From: Curtobacterium sp. ZW137
Lineage (GTDB): Bacteria; Actinomycetota; Actinomycetes; Actinomycetales; Microbacteriaceae
Reading direction: 5' to 3'
DNA: 64,000 nucleotides
NCBI RefSeq assembly: GCF_003762905.1
Contig: NZ_RJKS01000002.1
Location: 542,039-606,038, forward strand
The position numbers were made by a program, and so were the translations under genes. Below the pieces are notes generated by a model that saw nothing but the letters and a program-made list of their open reading frames with translations, was not told where the DNA came from and made no database searches. Positions 23,416 to 32,352 of this stretch are shown here, piece after piece; positions within the stretch are counted from its first letter, which is position 1; every line of letters starts with the position of its first letter.

Positions 23416-25269
23416 TCAGACCCCGAGCTGCTCCGCGACCTCGAGCCACCGCTCCTCGAGCTGCTCGATCTCGGCCTCGAGCGTCCCGAGCTTCGTCTGC
23501 AGGTCCCCGAGCCCGGCGTAGTCGGACTGGTCGTGCGTGGCGAAGGCGTCGAGCAGCTTCTTCCGGTCGTCCCCGACGCGGGCGATCCGCCGGTCGAGCG
23601 CTGACATCTCCTTCTCCGCGGCGCGACGATCCGCACCGGACAAGCCGGACGCGCCCCCGGCACCGGACGCGACCGCAGGAGAAGGTGACGAGCCCGCCCC
23701 AGCCGTGTCGGGCCTCCCGGCCGAAGCGGCGGCAGCCGCAGAAGCGGTGGACCCACCGGTGCCGGCCGCCCGGAGTCGCATGTACTCGTCGACCCCGCCC
23801 GGCAGGTGCCGCAGGTGCCCGCCGAGCACGGCGTACTGCTGGTCGGTGACCCGCTCGAGCAGGTACCGGTCGTGCGAGACGACCAGGAGGGTGCCCGGCC
23901 AGGTGTCGAGGAGGTCCTCCATCGCGGCGAGCATGTCCGTGTCGAGGTCGTTCGTGGGCTCGTCGAGGATGAGCAGGTTCGGTTCGTCGAGCAGGATGAG
24001 CATGAGCTGCAGGCGACGCTTCTGCCCGCCGGACAGGTCGCGGACGGGAGTCGAGAGCTGCTCGGCCGTGAAGCCCAGGCGCTCCAGCAGCTGCGACGGC
24101 GTCATCTCCTTGCCGTCGGCGACGTAGCTGGTCTTCTTGCGGGCGACGACCTCGCGGACGCGGTCGTCGGCGTACTGCGCCAGGTCCGCGAGCTGCTGGT
24201 CGAGGACCGCGACCTGCACGGTCTTGCCCGTCTTCACGCGGCCACTCGTCGGCTGGAGGCGTCCCGCGATGAGCGAGAGCAGCGTCGACTTGCCGGCACC
24301 GTTCGGCCCGAGGATGCCGGTCCGCTCCCCCGGCGCGATCCGCCACTCGATGCTGCGGATGGTCGGCTCGTCGGTGCCGGGATAGGTGACGCCGACGTCG
24401 AGCAGGTCCACGACGTCCTTGCCGAGGCGGGCCGTGGCGGTCTTCGACAGTGCGACGGTGTCGCGGAGCGGGGGCACGTCGTCGATGAGCGCGTTGGCCG
24501 CGTCGATGCGGAACTTCGGCTTGCTGGTGCGGGCCGGGGCGCCGCGACGGAGCCACGCCAGCTCCTTGCGCGCCAGGTTCTGGCGGCGCTGTTCCGAGGC
24601 CGCCGCCTGCCGGTCGCGCTCCACGCGCTGCAGGATGTAGGCCGCGTAACCACCCTCGAAGGGTTCGACGATGCCGTCGTGGACCTCCCACGTGTCGGTC
24701 GACACGGCGTCGAGGAACCACCGGTCGTGGGTCACGACGACCATGCCGCCCTGGTTCGCCGGCCAGCGCCGGTTGATGTGCTCGGCGAGCCACTGGATGC
24801 CCTCGACGTCGAGGTGGTTCGTGGGCTCGTCGAGGAACAGCACGTCCCAGTCGCCGACGAGCAGGCGCGCGAGGGCGACGCGGCGACGCTGGCCTCCGGA
24901 GAGGTCGTCGACGAGTTCGTCCCAGGGGATGTCCGACACGAGTCCGCCGATGACGTCGCGGATCTTCGGGTCGCCGGCCCACTCGTGCTCCTCGCGGTCG
25001 CCGACGACGACGGCGCCGACGGTCTGCCCCTCGGGCAGGGCGTCACGCTGGTCGAGGACGCCGACGGTCACGCCGCGGCGGTGGGTGACGCGGCCGGTGT
25101 CCGGTTCGAGGCGCTTCGCGAGGAGGCTGAGGAGCGTCGACTTGCCGTCGCCGTTCCGACCGACCACGCCGATGCGGTCACCCTCGTCGATGCCGATGGT
25201 GACGCTGTCGAAGACCGTGCGGGTGGGGAACTCGAGATGCAGGTTCTCGGCGCCGAGGAGATGTGCCAC
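23416..25269 (-). CDS. ABC-F family ATP-binding protein (Uup-like)
   Basis: A 617-residue cytoplasmic protein with two ABC domains and no membrane part. Domain 1 has GRNGDGKST, signature LSGGQRRRVALARLL and Walker B LFLDEPTNHLD. Domain 2 has GPNGAGKST, LSGGQKRRLQLMLILL and LILDEPTNDLD. The Walker A of domain 1 has Asp where Ala is usual. The last 80 residues form a coiled coil (EKEMSALDRRIARVGDD onward), as in Uup. ABC-F proteins act on ribosomes or, for Uup, on DNA and ribosomal intermediates; a housekeeping role is more likely than antibiotic resistance. Confidence 0.9.
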   Translation of the reverse strand: MAHLLGAENLHLEFPTRTVFDSVTIGIDEGDRIGVVGRNGDGKSTLLSLLAKRLEPDTGRVTHRRGVTVGVLDQRDALPEGQTVGAVVVGDREEHEWAGDPKIRDVIGGLVSDIPWDELVDDLSGGQRRRVALARLLVGDWDVLFLDEPTNHLDVEGIQWLAEHINRRWPANQGGMVVVTHDRWFLDAVSTDTWEVHDGIVEPFEGGYAAYILQRVERDRQAAASEQRRQNLARKELAWLRRGAPARTSKPKFRIDAANALIDDVPPLRDTVALSKTATARLGKDVVDLLDVGVTYPGTDEPTIRSIEWRIAPGERTGILGPNGAGKSTLLSLIAGRLQPTSGRVKTGKTVQVAVLDQQLADLAQYADDRVREVVARKKTSYVADGKEMTPSQLLERLGFTAEQLSTPVRDLSGGQKRRLQLMLILLDEPNLLILDEPTNDLDTDMLAAMEDLLDTWPGTLLVVSHDRYLLERVTDQQYAVLGGHLRHLPGGVDEYMRLRAAGTGGSTASAAAAASAGRPDTAGAGSSPSPAVASGAGGASGLSGADRRAAEKEMSALDRRIARVGDDRKKLLDAFATHDQSDYAGLGDLQTKLGTLEAEIEQLEERWLEVAEQLGV

Positions 25270-25352
25270 CCGTCAAGGGTAGGTGCTGCGCGGCGCGCCC
25301 TGCGCTCGCGGCCGCGCGCCGCGGCGGTGCGTGGTGCGAACCGGCGGCGCAC

Positions 25353-25404
25353 AACCGAAACCAGTTCGAACCACGTGCGTCCGTGGTGCGAACTGGTTTC
25401 GGTT
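25353..25404. repeat. Long intergenic hairpin
   Basis: Two 23-bp arms (25353-25375 and 25382-25404) are inverted copies with a single mismatch around a 6-base loop. Each arm contains the string AACCGAAACCAGTTCG or its complement. It lies between the ABC-F start (25269) and the PLDc_N stop (25490). It may terminate the PLDc_N transcript or be a mobile palindromic repeat. The rest of the 220-bp gap shows nothing else. Confidence 0.65.
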
Positions 25405-25489
25405 ACGCGGCGGCGGCCCACGCTGGCGATGCACGCGGCGGGCGGGCGGAGCGCGGGCGGGCGCCCGACCGACCGACGGGAGGCTCGGC

Positions 25490-25888
25490 TCAGCTCCCGA
25501 GCGTCGGGTCGGGTTCGCCGGCGGCCTCCTTGGCACGCTGCAGGCGCGCCTTGGCCTCCCAGAACGCGATCTCGCGGTCGAGGTCCGCGAGTTCCTGCTC
25601 GGTGGTGGTCACCCTGCGGTCGCCGTGCGCCGCTCGAGCGTGCCCGAGGCTGGCGTACCCGTCCTCGTGGCGGGTCGGCTCGATGTACCGGCCGTGGTTC
25701 CGGGGACCAGGAGCCCAGTCGTGCCCGATCGCGAACCACACGATGCTGCCGACGACGGGCACCAGGATCACGAGGATCACCCACGCGATCTTCGGCAGGC
25801 CGCGGATCTGGTCGTCCGTCTTGGTGAGGATGTCGATCAGCGCGAACACCAGCAGGACGATCGTCACCCCGGACAACAGCACGCTCAT
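25490..25888 (-). CDS. PLDc_N-domain membrane protein
   Basis: A 132-residue protein with two transmembrane helices in the first 55 residues and a charged cytoplasmic tail. The pattern LPKIAWVILVILVPVVGSIVWFAIG matches the phospholipase D-nuclease N-terminal (PLDc_N) domain, which on its own has no catalytic motif. The tail has a short coiled-coil-like stretch (EQELADLDREIAFWEAKA). Function is unknown. Confidence 0.85.
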   Translation of the reverse strand: MSVLLSGVTIVLLVFALIDILTKTDDQIRGLPKIAWVILVILVPVVGSIVWFAIGHDWAPGPRNHGRYIEPTRHEDGYASLGHARAAHGDRRVTTTEQELADLDREIAFWEAKARLQRAKEAAGEPDPTLGS

Positions 25889-25933
25889 GTCCCGGATTCT
25901 ATGGACTCCCTTGGAGCTTCCGCTACGCCCGCG

Positions 25934-26425
25934 TCAGAGGGACGCCACCCACTCGTCGGAGCCGTCGGTGAAGCGCTGGTGCTTCCAGATCGGGACGCGT
26001 TCCTTGACCAGGTCGATGAGGGCCGCGCAGGCCGCGAAGGCCTCCGCGCGATGGGCGGAGGACACCGCTGCGGCGAGCGCGACGTCCCCGACGATGAGCT
26101 TCCCGACGCGGTGCAGCACAGCGATGCGCACCCCCGGGTGATCGGCAGCGATCGTCGCTGCGACCTCGGTGATGACCTCCCCCGCGCTCGGGTGCCGTTC
26201 GTACTCGAGCGCGGTGACGCCCTTGCCGTCGTCGTGGTCACGGACGACTCCCGCGAAGGTCACGACGGCGCCGTCCTGGTCGGTCGCGACGACGTCCGCG
26301 GTCTCCGCCACGGTGATGGCGCGGTCGACGACGTCCGACAGCACGACCCGCGCAGCGGCGGCCCCCGACCCGGCGGCGGCCCCGGCGGCGGCGGCGGCCC
26401 CAGCCCCGGCCCCGACGTCGGTCAC
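25934..26425 (-). CDS. moaE: Molybdopterin synthase catalytic subunit
   Basis: MoaE transfers sulfur from MoaD thiocarboxylate to precursor Z, making molybdopterin. The conserved parts are GAVVTFAGVVRDHDDGKGV, LEYERHPSA, the VGKLIVGDVAL strand and the catalytic-lysine region KERVPIWKHQ. The GTG at 26425 overlaps the mogA stop as GTGA but gives an unusual Ala/Gly-rich leader of about 25 residues; a GTG just before LSDVVDRAI could be the real start. It is last in moeA-moaC-mogA-moaE. No moaD or moaA is in the window. Confidence 0.9.
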   Translation of the reverse strand: MTDVGAGAGAAAAAGAAAGSGAAAARVVLSDVVDRAITVAETADVVATDQDGAVVTFAGVVRDHDDGKGVTALEYERHPSAGEVITEVAATIAADHPGVRIAVLHRVGKLIVGDVALAAAVSSAHRAEAFAACAALIDLVKERVPIWKHQRFTDGSDEWVASL

Positions 26426-26934
26426 GATGCGCTCCGCGGCGCGTGGCCCTCGCCGTGCAGTTGCGCCAGGACGTGGTCGAGCAGCCCGTCGAGCACTGCG
26501 AGCCCGTCCGCGACGCCACCGCGTGATCCGGGCAGCGTGACGACGAACGCCCCGCCGGACGCGATACCGGCGACACCGCGGCTCAGCAGCGCGGTGGGAC
26601 CGGCACCGGCGAGGCCGCGGCGGCGGATCTCCTCGACGATGCCCGGCAGCTCGAGGTCGAGGAGGGGCCCCACGGCTTCCGGGGTGCGGTCGGTCGGCGT
26701 GACCCCGGTGCCTCCGGTGGTGATGACGACCCGGGCGTCGGCGAGGAGCTCGCTCGTGATGGTCTCCGCGACGGGCCCGCCGTCGGCGACGATCACCGGG
26801 TCCGGGACGGCGAACCCGTGCTCGCGGAGCCAGGCCGCGATCACGGGCCCGGTCTTGTCGAGCGCCGGGTCTGCGGCGGCCTGCGTGGAGACGACGACGA
26901 CGGCAGCTCGGCCCCGGGTCGGTTGCGAGGTCAT
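26422..26934 (-). CDS. mogA: MogA/MoaB family molybdopterin adenylyltransferase
   Basis: A 170-residue protein of the MogA/MoaB family that adenylylates molybdopterin before metal insertion. The signature VVITTGGTGVTPTDRTPEA is intact, followed by LPGSRGGVADGLAVL for substrate binding. It overlaps moaC upstream and moaE downstream by four bases each. MogA and MoaB cannot be told apart by these motifs alone. Confidence 0.9.
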   Translation of the reverse strand: MTSQPTRGRAAVVVVSTQAAADPALDKTGPVIAAWLREHGFAVPDPVIVADGGPVAETITSELLADARVVITTGGTGVTPTDRTPEAVGPLLDLELPGIVEEIRRRGLAGAGPTALLSRGVAGIASGGAFVVTLPGSRGGVADGLAVLDGLLDHVLAQLHGEGHAPRSAS

Positions 26935-27419
26935 CGTGCGCTCCAGTCTCCGGACCGACCACCGTGCTTCTCGAGCACCCGGACGTCCGTGATCGTGGCC
27001 GTCCGGTCGACGGCCTTCACCATGTCGTACACGGTGAGCGCGCCGATGCTCGCCCCCGTGAGCGCTTCCATCTCAACACCGGTGCGCGAGGTCGTGCGCA
27101 CCGAGACCTGCACCACGACGCGGTCGTCGGCGCCGGTGATGTCCACTTCGACCCCGGCGATCGGCAGCGGGTGGCAGAGCGGCACCAGGTCCGAGGTCTT
27201 CTTCACCGCCATGATCGCGGCGATCCGGGCGGTGCCGATCACTTCCCCCTTGGGCAGCGAGCCGTCGAGGATCCGTGCGACCACGTCGGGGCGGGTGACG
27301 AGGGTCGCCGTGGCGGTGGCCGAGCGCGCGGTGACGTCCTTCTCGGAGACGTCGACCATGTGCGCGCTGCCGTCCGCCCGGACGTGCGAGAGGCCGGTCT
27401 GATCAGCGGCGGCGGTCAT
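26931..27419 (-). CDS. moaC: Cyclic pyranopterin monophosphate synthase
   Basis: MoaC converts the MoaA product into cyclic pyranopterin monophosphate. The 162-residue protein has the full set of motifs: MVDVSEKDVTAR near the start, KKTSDLVPLCHPLP near residue 80, and GVEMEALTGAS with YDMVKAVDR near residues 120-140. It overlaps moeA and mogA as ATGA on both sides. Confidence 0.95.
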   Translation of the reverse strand: MTAAADQTGLSHVRADGSAHMVDVSEKDVTARSATATATLVTRPDVVARILDGSLPKGEVIGTARIAAIMAVKKTSDLVPLCHPLPIAGVEVDITGADDRVVVQVSVRTTSRTGVEMEALTGASIGALTVYDMVKAVDRTATITDVRVLEKHGGRSGDWSAR

Positions 27420-28687
27420 CGGATGCTCCAGACGGTCAGGGGGTCGCCGGGTTCGACGGCCGCGGTGCCGACGGGCACGTGCACCAGGTGCGTGGCGTCG
27501 GCGTAGTGGGCGAGGAGGTGCGAGGACGGACCGCCGACGAAGTGCACGCGGCCGTCTGCGACCCGGCCGCGGCGGACCTGGTGCTTTCCCTCGGGCGAGG
27601 TTGCGGCGGACGCGGCGGGCAGGGTCTGGGTCGGGCGGGCACCGGGCATCCCTGCGGCGCGGGCGAGCACCGGACGCAGGAACACCTCGAACGAGACGAG
27701 CGCCGACACCGGGTTGCCGGGGAACGACACGACCGGGACGGGTCTGCCGGCGAACTCGACGGTGCCGAACGCCTGCGGTCCGCCCGGCTGCATCGCGACC
27801 GGGGTCACGGCGAGCCCGCGCGGCTCGAGGGCCTGGCGCACGACTTCGTACGCGCCGGCGCTGATGCCGCCCGTGGTCAGCACGAGGTCGGCCCAGTCCC
27901 CCACGGCGGTCTCGAGCGCGGCGAGGAACCGGGCTTCGTCGTCGGGCACCCGGACGGTCCGCGACTCCACCCCGACCTCGGCGAGGGCCGCCCGCAGCGC
28001 GACCCCGTTCGCATCGTTGATCCCGGCGCCACCACCGCCGCCGTCGCCGCCGCCCGGAGCCTCTGCCGAAGCCCCACCGAGCTCCGATCCCGTCGACACG
28101 ACGAGCGCCCGCGGCCGACGGACCAGCTCCACGTGGGTCACCCCGGCGGACGCGAGCGCCCCGAGCACGGCGGGCGTCAGTGCGGCTCCGGCGTCGACGA
28201 TCGTCTTGCCGACGCCGAGGTCCGACCCCGTCGCCCGCACGAAGGTGCCCGGGGCGAGGTCCGCCGGCACGTCCACCGATGCCAGCGACAGCGCCGCCGG
28301 GAAGGCCCCTGGCGGTGTGGCTTCCACCGGGAAGACCGCGTCGGCGCCGTCGGGGATGCGGGCGCCGGTCATGATCGGCGCAGCGCTGCCCGGTGCCAGC
28401 GGCGCGGGGACGACCCCGGCCGGGATCGGGGCGACGACGCGCAGCGTCGAGCCGGCGTCCGCGGCCCGCACCGCGAAGCCGTCCATCTGGCTGTTGTCGA
28501 ACGGTGGGAGCGGGATCGGCGACCCGACGGCACGACCGAGCACGCGGTACCCGTGTCCCGCGCCGGTGTCGGCAGCGAGGTCGTCGACGGCCACGGCCTC
28601 CGGACCGGTGAACTGCAGCGCAGACGGACGCACCGCGGGCTCGACGAGCGCTTCGATGTCCTGCCGATGCTGACCGATCGATCGCAA
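27416..28687 (-). CDS. moeA: Molybdopterin molybdenumtransferase
   Basis: MoeA inserts molybdate into adenylylated molybdopterin. The 423-residue protein shows PLPPFDNSQMDGFAVRA near residue 60, GAPIM-type PIMTGARIPDGADAV near 115, TTGGISAGAYE near 265 and FPGNPVSALVSFE near 340. A glycine-rich insertion (GGGDGGGGGAG) sits near residue 205. A TTG at 28687 is chosen because GGAGG precedes it at good distance; the open frame runs much further upstream into the divergent mtnP gene without homology. It heads the cofactor operon. Confidence 0.92.
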   Translation of the reverse strand: MRSIGQHRQDIEALVEPAVRPSALQFTGPEAVAVDDLAADTGAGHGYRVLGRAVGSPIPLPPFDNSQMDGFAVRAADAGSTLRVVAPIPAGVVPAPLAPGSAAPIMTGARIPDGADAVFPVEATPPGAFPAALSLASVDVPADLAPGTFVRATGSDLGVGKTIVDAGAALTPAVLGALASAGVTHVELVRRPRALVVSTGSELGGASAEAPGGGDGGGGGAGINDANGVALRAALAEVGVESRTVRVPDDEARFLAALETAVGDWADLVLTTGGISAGAYEVVRQALEPRGLAVTPVAMQPGGPQAFGTVEFAGRPVPVVSFPGNPVSALVSFEVFLRPVLARAAGMPGARPTQTLPAASAATSPEGKHQVRRGRVADGRVHFVGGPSSHLLAHYADATHLVHVPVGTAAVEPGDPLTVWSIR

Positions 28688-28783
28688 TGGTGCCTCCGAA
28701 TGACTCGACGCGCGGCCCCCGAGGCGGCCCGTGTCAGTAGCGTAACGAGCGCGCACGACGCGCCCAGACGAACCGGAGGACCT

Positions 28784-29674
28784 GTGGAGAACGACCTGCC
28801 CGCCACCAACCCGACTGCGACCATCGGCGTGATCGGCGGCTCCGGCCTCTACGAGCTCTTCGCGCCCGGCACCGCCGACGAGCTCGACGTGCCGACACCG
28901 TTCGGGTCGACCTCGTCCCCGATCACCGTCGGGACGATGGCCGGCAAGCGCGTCGCGTTCCTCACCCGCCACGGCCGCGAGCACTCGGTCGCCCCGCACC
29001 GGATCAACCACCGCGCGAACCTGTGGGCGCTCCGCTCGCTCGGGGTCCGCGCGATCGTGTCCTCGAGCGCCGTCGGCGGCCTGCACCCGGACTACGCCCC
29101 GGGCACCTTCGTGGTGACCGACCAGCTCATCGACCGGACGTGGGGCCGCGCCGACACGTTCTTCGAGGACGCCGTCCAGCACCTGTCCTTCGCGGACCCG
29201 TTCGACCCGGTGCTCCGCCGCGTCGCGATCGAGGCCGTCGGTGCGCTGGACGTCCCGTTCCGCCCGACCGGCACGTGCGTCGTCATCCAGGGGCCGCGCT
29301 TCTCCACCCGCGCCGAGTCGGTGTGGATGCGCGAGGCCGGCGGGCACACGATCAACATGACGATGACGCCGGAGGTCCCGCTCGCCGCCGAGCTCGGGAT
29401 CGGCACCGTGAACCTGTCGTTCGTGACGGACGCCGACGCGGGGCTCGCCCCCACCGAGGACGAAGCGGAAGCCGCCGCCGAGACCCCGGTCACCCACGCA
29501 CTCGTGATGGAACGCCTGGCCCGCGCGAACGAGGTGATCGTCGGCGCCATCGGCTCGATCGTCGGCGCGATCCCGGACGACTTCACCCCACGCGAGCTCG
29601 TCCCAGCCGAAGCAAGCGAGCGCGCCGCGAGCGACCCCGCAGCGGACGAGCGCGTGACGGGCGCCTCGGCATGA
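28784..29674 (+). CDS. mtnP: S-methyl-5'-thioadenosine phosphorylase
   Basis: A 296-residue nucleoside phosphorylase of the MTAP/PNP family that splits methylthioadenosine into adenine and methylthioribose-1-phosphate. Visible parts are IGVIGGSGLYEL at the N-terminus, the phosphate-binding LTRHGREHSVAPHRINHRAN, SSSAVGGL, and the base-site TINMTMTPEVPLAAELGI. The GTG at 28784 has a CCGGAGGA site. The stop overlaps the epimerase start as ATGA. Related purine phosphorylases share these motifs, so substrate is probable rather than certain. Confidence 0.88.
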   Translation: MENDLPATNPTATIGVIGGSGLYELFAPGTADELDVPTPFGSTSSPITVGTMAGKRVAFLTRHGREHSVAPHRINHRANLWALRSLGVRAIVSSSAVGGLHPDYAPGTFVVTDQLIDRTWGRADTFFEDAVQHLSFADPFDPVLRRVAIEAVGALDVPFRPTGTCVVIQGPRFSTRAESVWMREAGGHTINMTMTPEVPLAAELGIGTVNLSFVTDADAGLAPTEDEAEAAAETPVTHALVMERLARANEVIVGAIGSIVGAIPDDFTPRELVPAEASERAASDPAADERVTGASA

Positions 29675-30741
29675 GCCGCCTGCTCGTCACCGGCGGCGCC
29701 GGGTTCATCGGCTCCGCGATCGTCCGTCGCGCGATCGCCGACGGCCACGAGGTCCGCGTCCTCGACTCCCTCCGCGCCGACGTGCACGGCGACCCGCAGG
29801 CCGTCATCGCGGACCACGAAGCGCGGGGCATCGCGTTCGTGCACGGCGACGTCCGCGAGCGCGTGGCCCTCGACGCCGCACTCGACGGCATCGACGTGGT
29901 CTGCCACCAGGCCGCAAAGGTCGGCCTCGGCGTGGACTTCCAGGACGCCCCCGACTACGTCTCCAGCAACGACGCCGGCACCGCGTACGTCCTGGCCGGC
30001 ATGGACCGGCTCGGGATCGGCCGCCTGGTCGTCGCGAGCTCGATGGTCGTCTACGGCGAGGGGGCGTACACGACATCGACCGGCGAGCCGGTGCGGCCGC
30101 CCGCCCGCCGCCGCGAGGACCTCGACGCCGGCCGCTTCGACCCGATCGGTCCCGACGGGCAGCCGTTGGTCCCCGGCCTGATCGACGAGTCCGCCGCCCT
30201 CGACCCCCGGAACGTCTACGCGCAGACGAAGGTCGCGCAGGAGCAGCTCGCCTCGTCGTGGGCCCGGGCGACCGGTGGCCGTGCCGTCGCGCTCCGGTAC
30301 CACAACGTCTACGGCCCCGGCATGCCCGCCAACACGCCCTACGCCGGCGTCGCATCCCTGTTCCGCTCCGCGATCGCCCGCGGCGAGGCACCCCGGGTCT
30401 TCGAGGACGGCGCGCAGCGACGGGACTTCGTGCACGTGGACGACGTCGCCGGCGCCAACCTCGCGTCGATCGCCGCGACGGACGCACTGCCCGACGACTC
30501 CTTCCGGGCGTACAACGTCGGGTCGGGCACCGTGCACACCATCGGCGACATGGCCGCCGCGATCGCGGGCACGGCCGGCCTGGAGCCGGTCGTCACCGGC
30601 GAGTACCGTCTCGGCGACGTCCGGCACGTCACCGCCTCGTCCGCGCGGATCGCGGACGAGCTGGGCTGGCGCGCCGAGGTCGACTTCGAACGGGGCATGC
30701 GCGAGTTCGCGGACGCGCCGTTGCGCGCGGCCGTCCGCTGA
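29671..30741 (+). CDS. NAD-dependent epimerase/dehydratase (extended SDR)
   Basis: A 356-residue extended short-chain dehydrogenase-type protein acting on nucleotide sugars. The NAD-binding motif is VTGGAGFIGSAI at residues 5-16, the catalytic SSMVVYGEG and YAQTK follow near residues 118 and 188, and RRDFVHVDDVAGAN near 250 is typical of UDP-sugar epimerases. An insertion of about 30 residues (REDLDAGRFDPIGPDGQPL) lies before YAQTK. It is coupled to mtnP and followed by a hairpin and a GT2 gene. The sugar is unknown. Confidence 0.88.
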   Translation: MSRLLVTGGAGFIGSAIVRRAIADGHEVRVLDSLRADVHGDPQAVIADHEARGIAFVHGDVRERVALDAALDGIDVVCHQAAKVGLGVDFQDAPDYVSSNDAGTAYVLAGMDRLGIGRLVVASSMVVYGEGAYTTSTGEPVRPPARRREDLDAGRFDPIGPDGQPLVPGLIDESAALDPRNVYAQTKVAQEQLASSWARATGGRAVALRYHNVYGPGMPANTPYAGVASLFRSAIARGEAPRVFEDGAQRRDFVHVDDVAGANLASIAATDALPDDSFRAYNVGSGTVHTIGDMAAAIAGTAGLEPVVTGEYRLGDVRHVTASSARIADELGWRAEVDFERGMREFADAPLRAAVR

Positions 30742-30759
30742 CGACCTGGTCGCCACCAC

Positions 30760-30811
30760 CCACCGGACGGGAGGCACGGTGCCAGCCCGCACCGTGCCTC
30801 CCGTCCGGTGG
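30760..30811. repeat. GGACGGGAGGC-family hairpin, copy A
   Basis: Two perfect 22-bp arms (30760-30781, 30790-30811) enclose the loop CCAGCCCG. The core is GGACGGGAGGC. It stands 18 bp after the epimerase stop. Copy D at 52560 shares the loop and most of the arm with compensating changes. It may act as a terminator. Confidence 0.75.
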
Positions 30812-30955
30812 TCCCCTGCCCACCACCGGACGCTTGCTGTGCGCGGACCGGACACGGGGTACGAGCATCCTGTGCGTCAGCGGCGACACTCCGGTTGCCT
30901 GGTGTGCATGGCAACCAGCTCCCGTCGAAACGGCCGACCGCACCGAATGGTCGAC

Positions 30956-31669
30956 ATGAACGTCGACGTGATCCTGCCGTGCCTGGACGAGGCGGACGCC
31001 CTGCCCAAGGTGATCGGCCGCCTGCCCTCCGGCTACCGCGCGATCGTCGTCGACAACGGCTCGACCGACGGCTCCGCCGAGGTCGCCCGTGCGCACGGCG
31101 CGCTCGTCGTCACCGAGACCCGACGCGGCTTCGGATCGGCCTGTGCCGCCGGCGTGGCCGCAGCGACGGCGGAGTACGTCGCGTTCTGCGACGCCGACGC
31201 GTCCATGGACCCCGCCGAGCTCCCGCCGCTCGTCGCCCGTGTCGCGACCGGCCGCGTCGACCTGGCGCTCGGCCGCCGCGTCCCCACCACCCCCGCCGCC
31301 TGGGCACCGCACGCGCGCTTCGCGAACCGGGTCCTGGCGGTCCTGATGCGCCGCGCGACCGGGTACCGGCTCCGCGACCTCGGCCCGATGCGCGTGATGC
31401 GCCGCGCCGACCTCGTGGCCCTCGACCTGCAGGACCGCCGCAGTGGCTACCCGCTCGAGATGGTCCTCGCCGCCCACGCCGCCGGCTGGCGCGTCGACGA
31501 GTCCGACATCGGCTACGAGCAGCGCATCGGCGACAGCAAGGTCACGGGCACGCTCCGCGGCACGATCAACGCGGTGCGGGACATGTCCCGGCTGCTCCGC
31601 AAGTACCGGCGCGACGGACGCACCCGTGTCGTCGCGCCGGCCCCCGTCGCCGAGGGGACGAACGCATGA
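30956..31669 (+). CDS. Glycosyltransferase family 2 protein
   Basis: A 237-residue GT2 enzyme with an N-terminal GT-A fold: VILPCLDEADALP, VVDNGSTDGSAEVAR and the metal-binding FCDADASMDP (DxD) near residue 75. It lacks the C-terminal membrane helices of dolichol-phosphate mannose synthases, so it is probably soluble or peripheral. The ATG at 30956 is used; another is three codons earlier. The stop overlaps the DUF2064 start (ATGA). GT2 plus DUF2064 pairs recur in bacteria and are often annotated as TIGR04283 and TIGR04282. Confidence 0.88.
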   Translation: MNVDVILPCLDEADALPKVIGRLPSGYRAIVVDNGSTDGSAEVARAHGALVVTETRRGFGSACAAGVAAATAEYVAFCDADASMDPAELPPLVARVATGRVDLALGRRVPTTPAAWAPHARFANRVLAVLMRRATGYRLRDLGPMRVMRRADLVALDLQDRRSGYPLEMVLAAHAAGWRVDESDIGYEQRIGDSKVTGTLRGTINAVRDMSRLLRKYRRDGRTRVVAPAPVAEGTNA

Positions 31670-32352
31670 ACACCCCTGAGACCACCGTCGCGCCGCTGAC
31701 CGTCGTCGTCATCGCGAAGGAGTGCCTGCCCGGCAAGGTGAAGACCCGCCTGACCCCGGCGATGACCCCCGAGGACGCAGCGCGTGTCGCTGCCGGCAGC
31801 CTCGACGACACCCTCCGCACCGTCGCCGCGCTCCCGGTCGCCCGCCGGGTGCTCTTCTTCGACGGCTCGGTCGTCCCGGACGCCGCGGCCGGCTTCGACG
31901 TCCTGCACCAGCCCGGCGGCGGACTCGACGAGCGCCTCGGCCACCTCTTCGACGCGATGACCGGTCCGACGCTCCTGGTCGGCATGGACACCCCACAGCT
32001 CTCCGCCGACGACCTCGCGCCCGTGCTGCACGACCCCGAGCGCGACGCCTGGTTCGGCCCGGCCGAGGACGGCGGCTTCTGGGCCCTGTACCTCCGCGAG
32101 CCGGACGGCACGCACCTGCGCGGCGTCCCGATGTCCCGGGACGACACCGGCGCCGTGCAGCGCGCACGGCTGGTCGACGCCGGACTCGACGTCGGCACCC
32201 TCGCCACCCTGCTCGACGTGGACACTGTGCCCGACGCCCGACGCGTCGCCGAGCTCGTCCCCGACTCCGCGTTCGCCGCGGCACTCGCCGCATCACTGAC
32301 GTCGCCCCTCACCACGGCGACGACCCCCCTCACATCAGGAGGCACCCGATGA
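31666..32352 (+). CDS. DUF2064 (TIGR04282-like) GT-A fold protein
   Basis: A 228-residue nucleotidyltransferase-like or glycosyltransferase-like protein. The N-terminus reads VVIAKECLPGKVKTRLTP, matching the KxPxxGxVKTRL motif of the family, and GMDTPQLSADDL and FGPAEDGGFWAL provide the usual DTP and DGG motifs. It overlaps genes on both sides and so is made with the GT2 enzyme and a methyltransferase. The reaction is not established for this context. Confidence 0.87.
   Translation: MNTPETTVAPLTVVVIAKECLPGKVKTRLTPAMTPEDAARVAAGSLDDTLRTVAALPVARRVLFFDGSVVPDAAAGFDVLHQPGGGLDERLGHLFDAMTGPTLLVGMDTPQLSADDLAPVLHDPERDAWFGPAEDGGFWALYLREPDGTHLRGVPMSRDDTGAVQRARLVDAGLDVGTLATLLDVDTVPDARRVAELVPDSAFAAALAASLTSPLTTATTPLTSGGTR

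Noticed and set aside
23416..25269. ABC-F protein as an antibiotic-resistance determinant
   Set aside because: The C-terminal coiled coil and overall layout fit housekeeping Uup-like proteins rather than the resistance subgroup with an extended interdomain linker.
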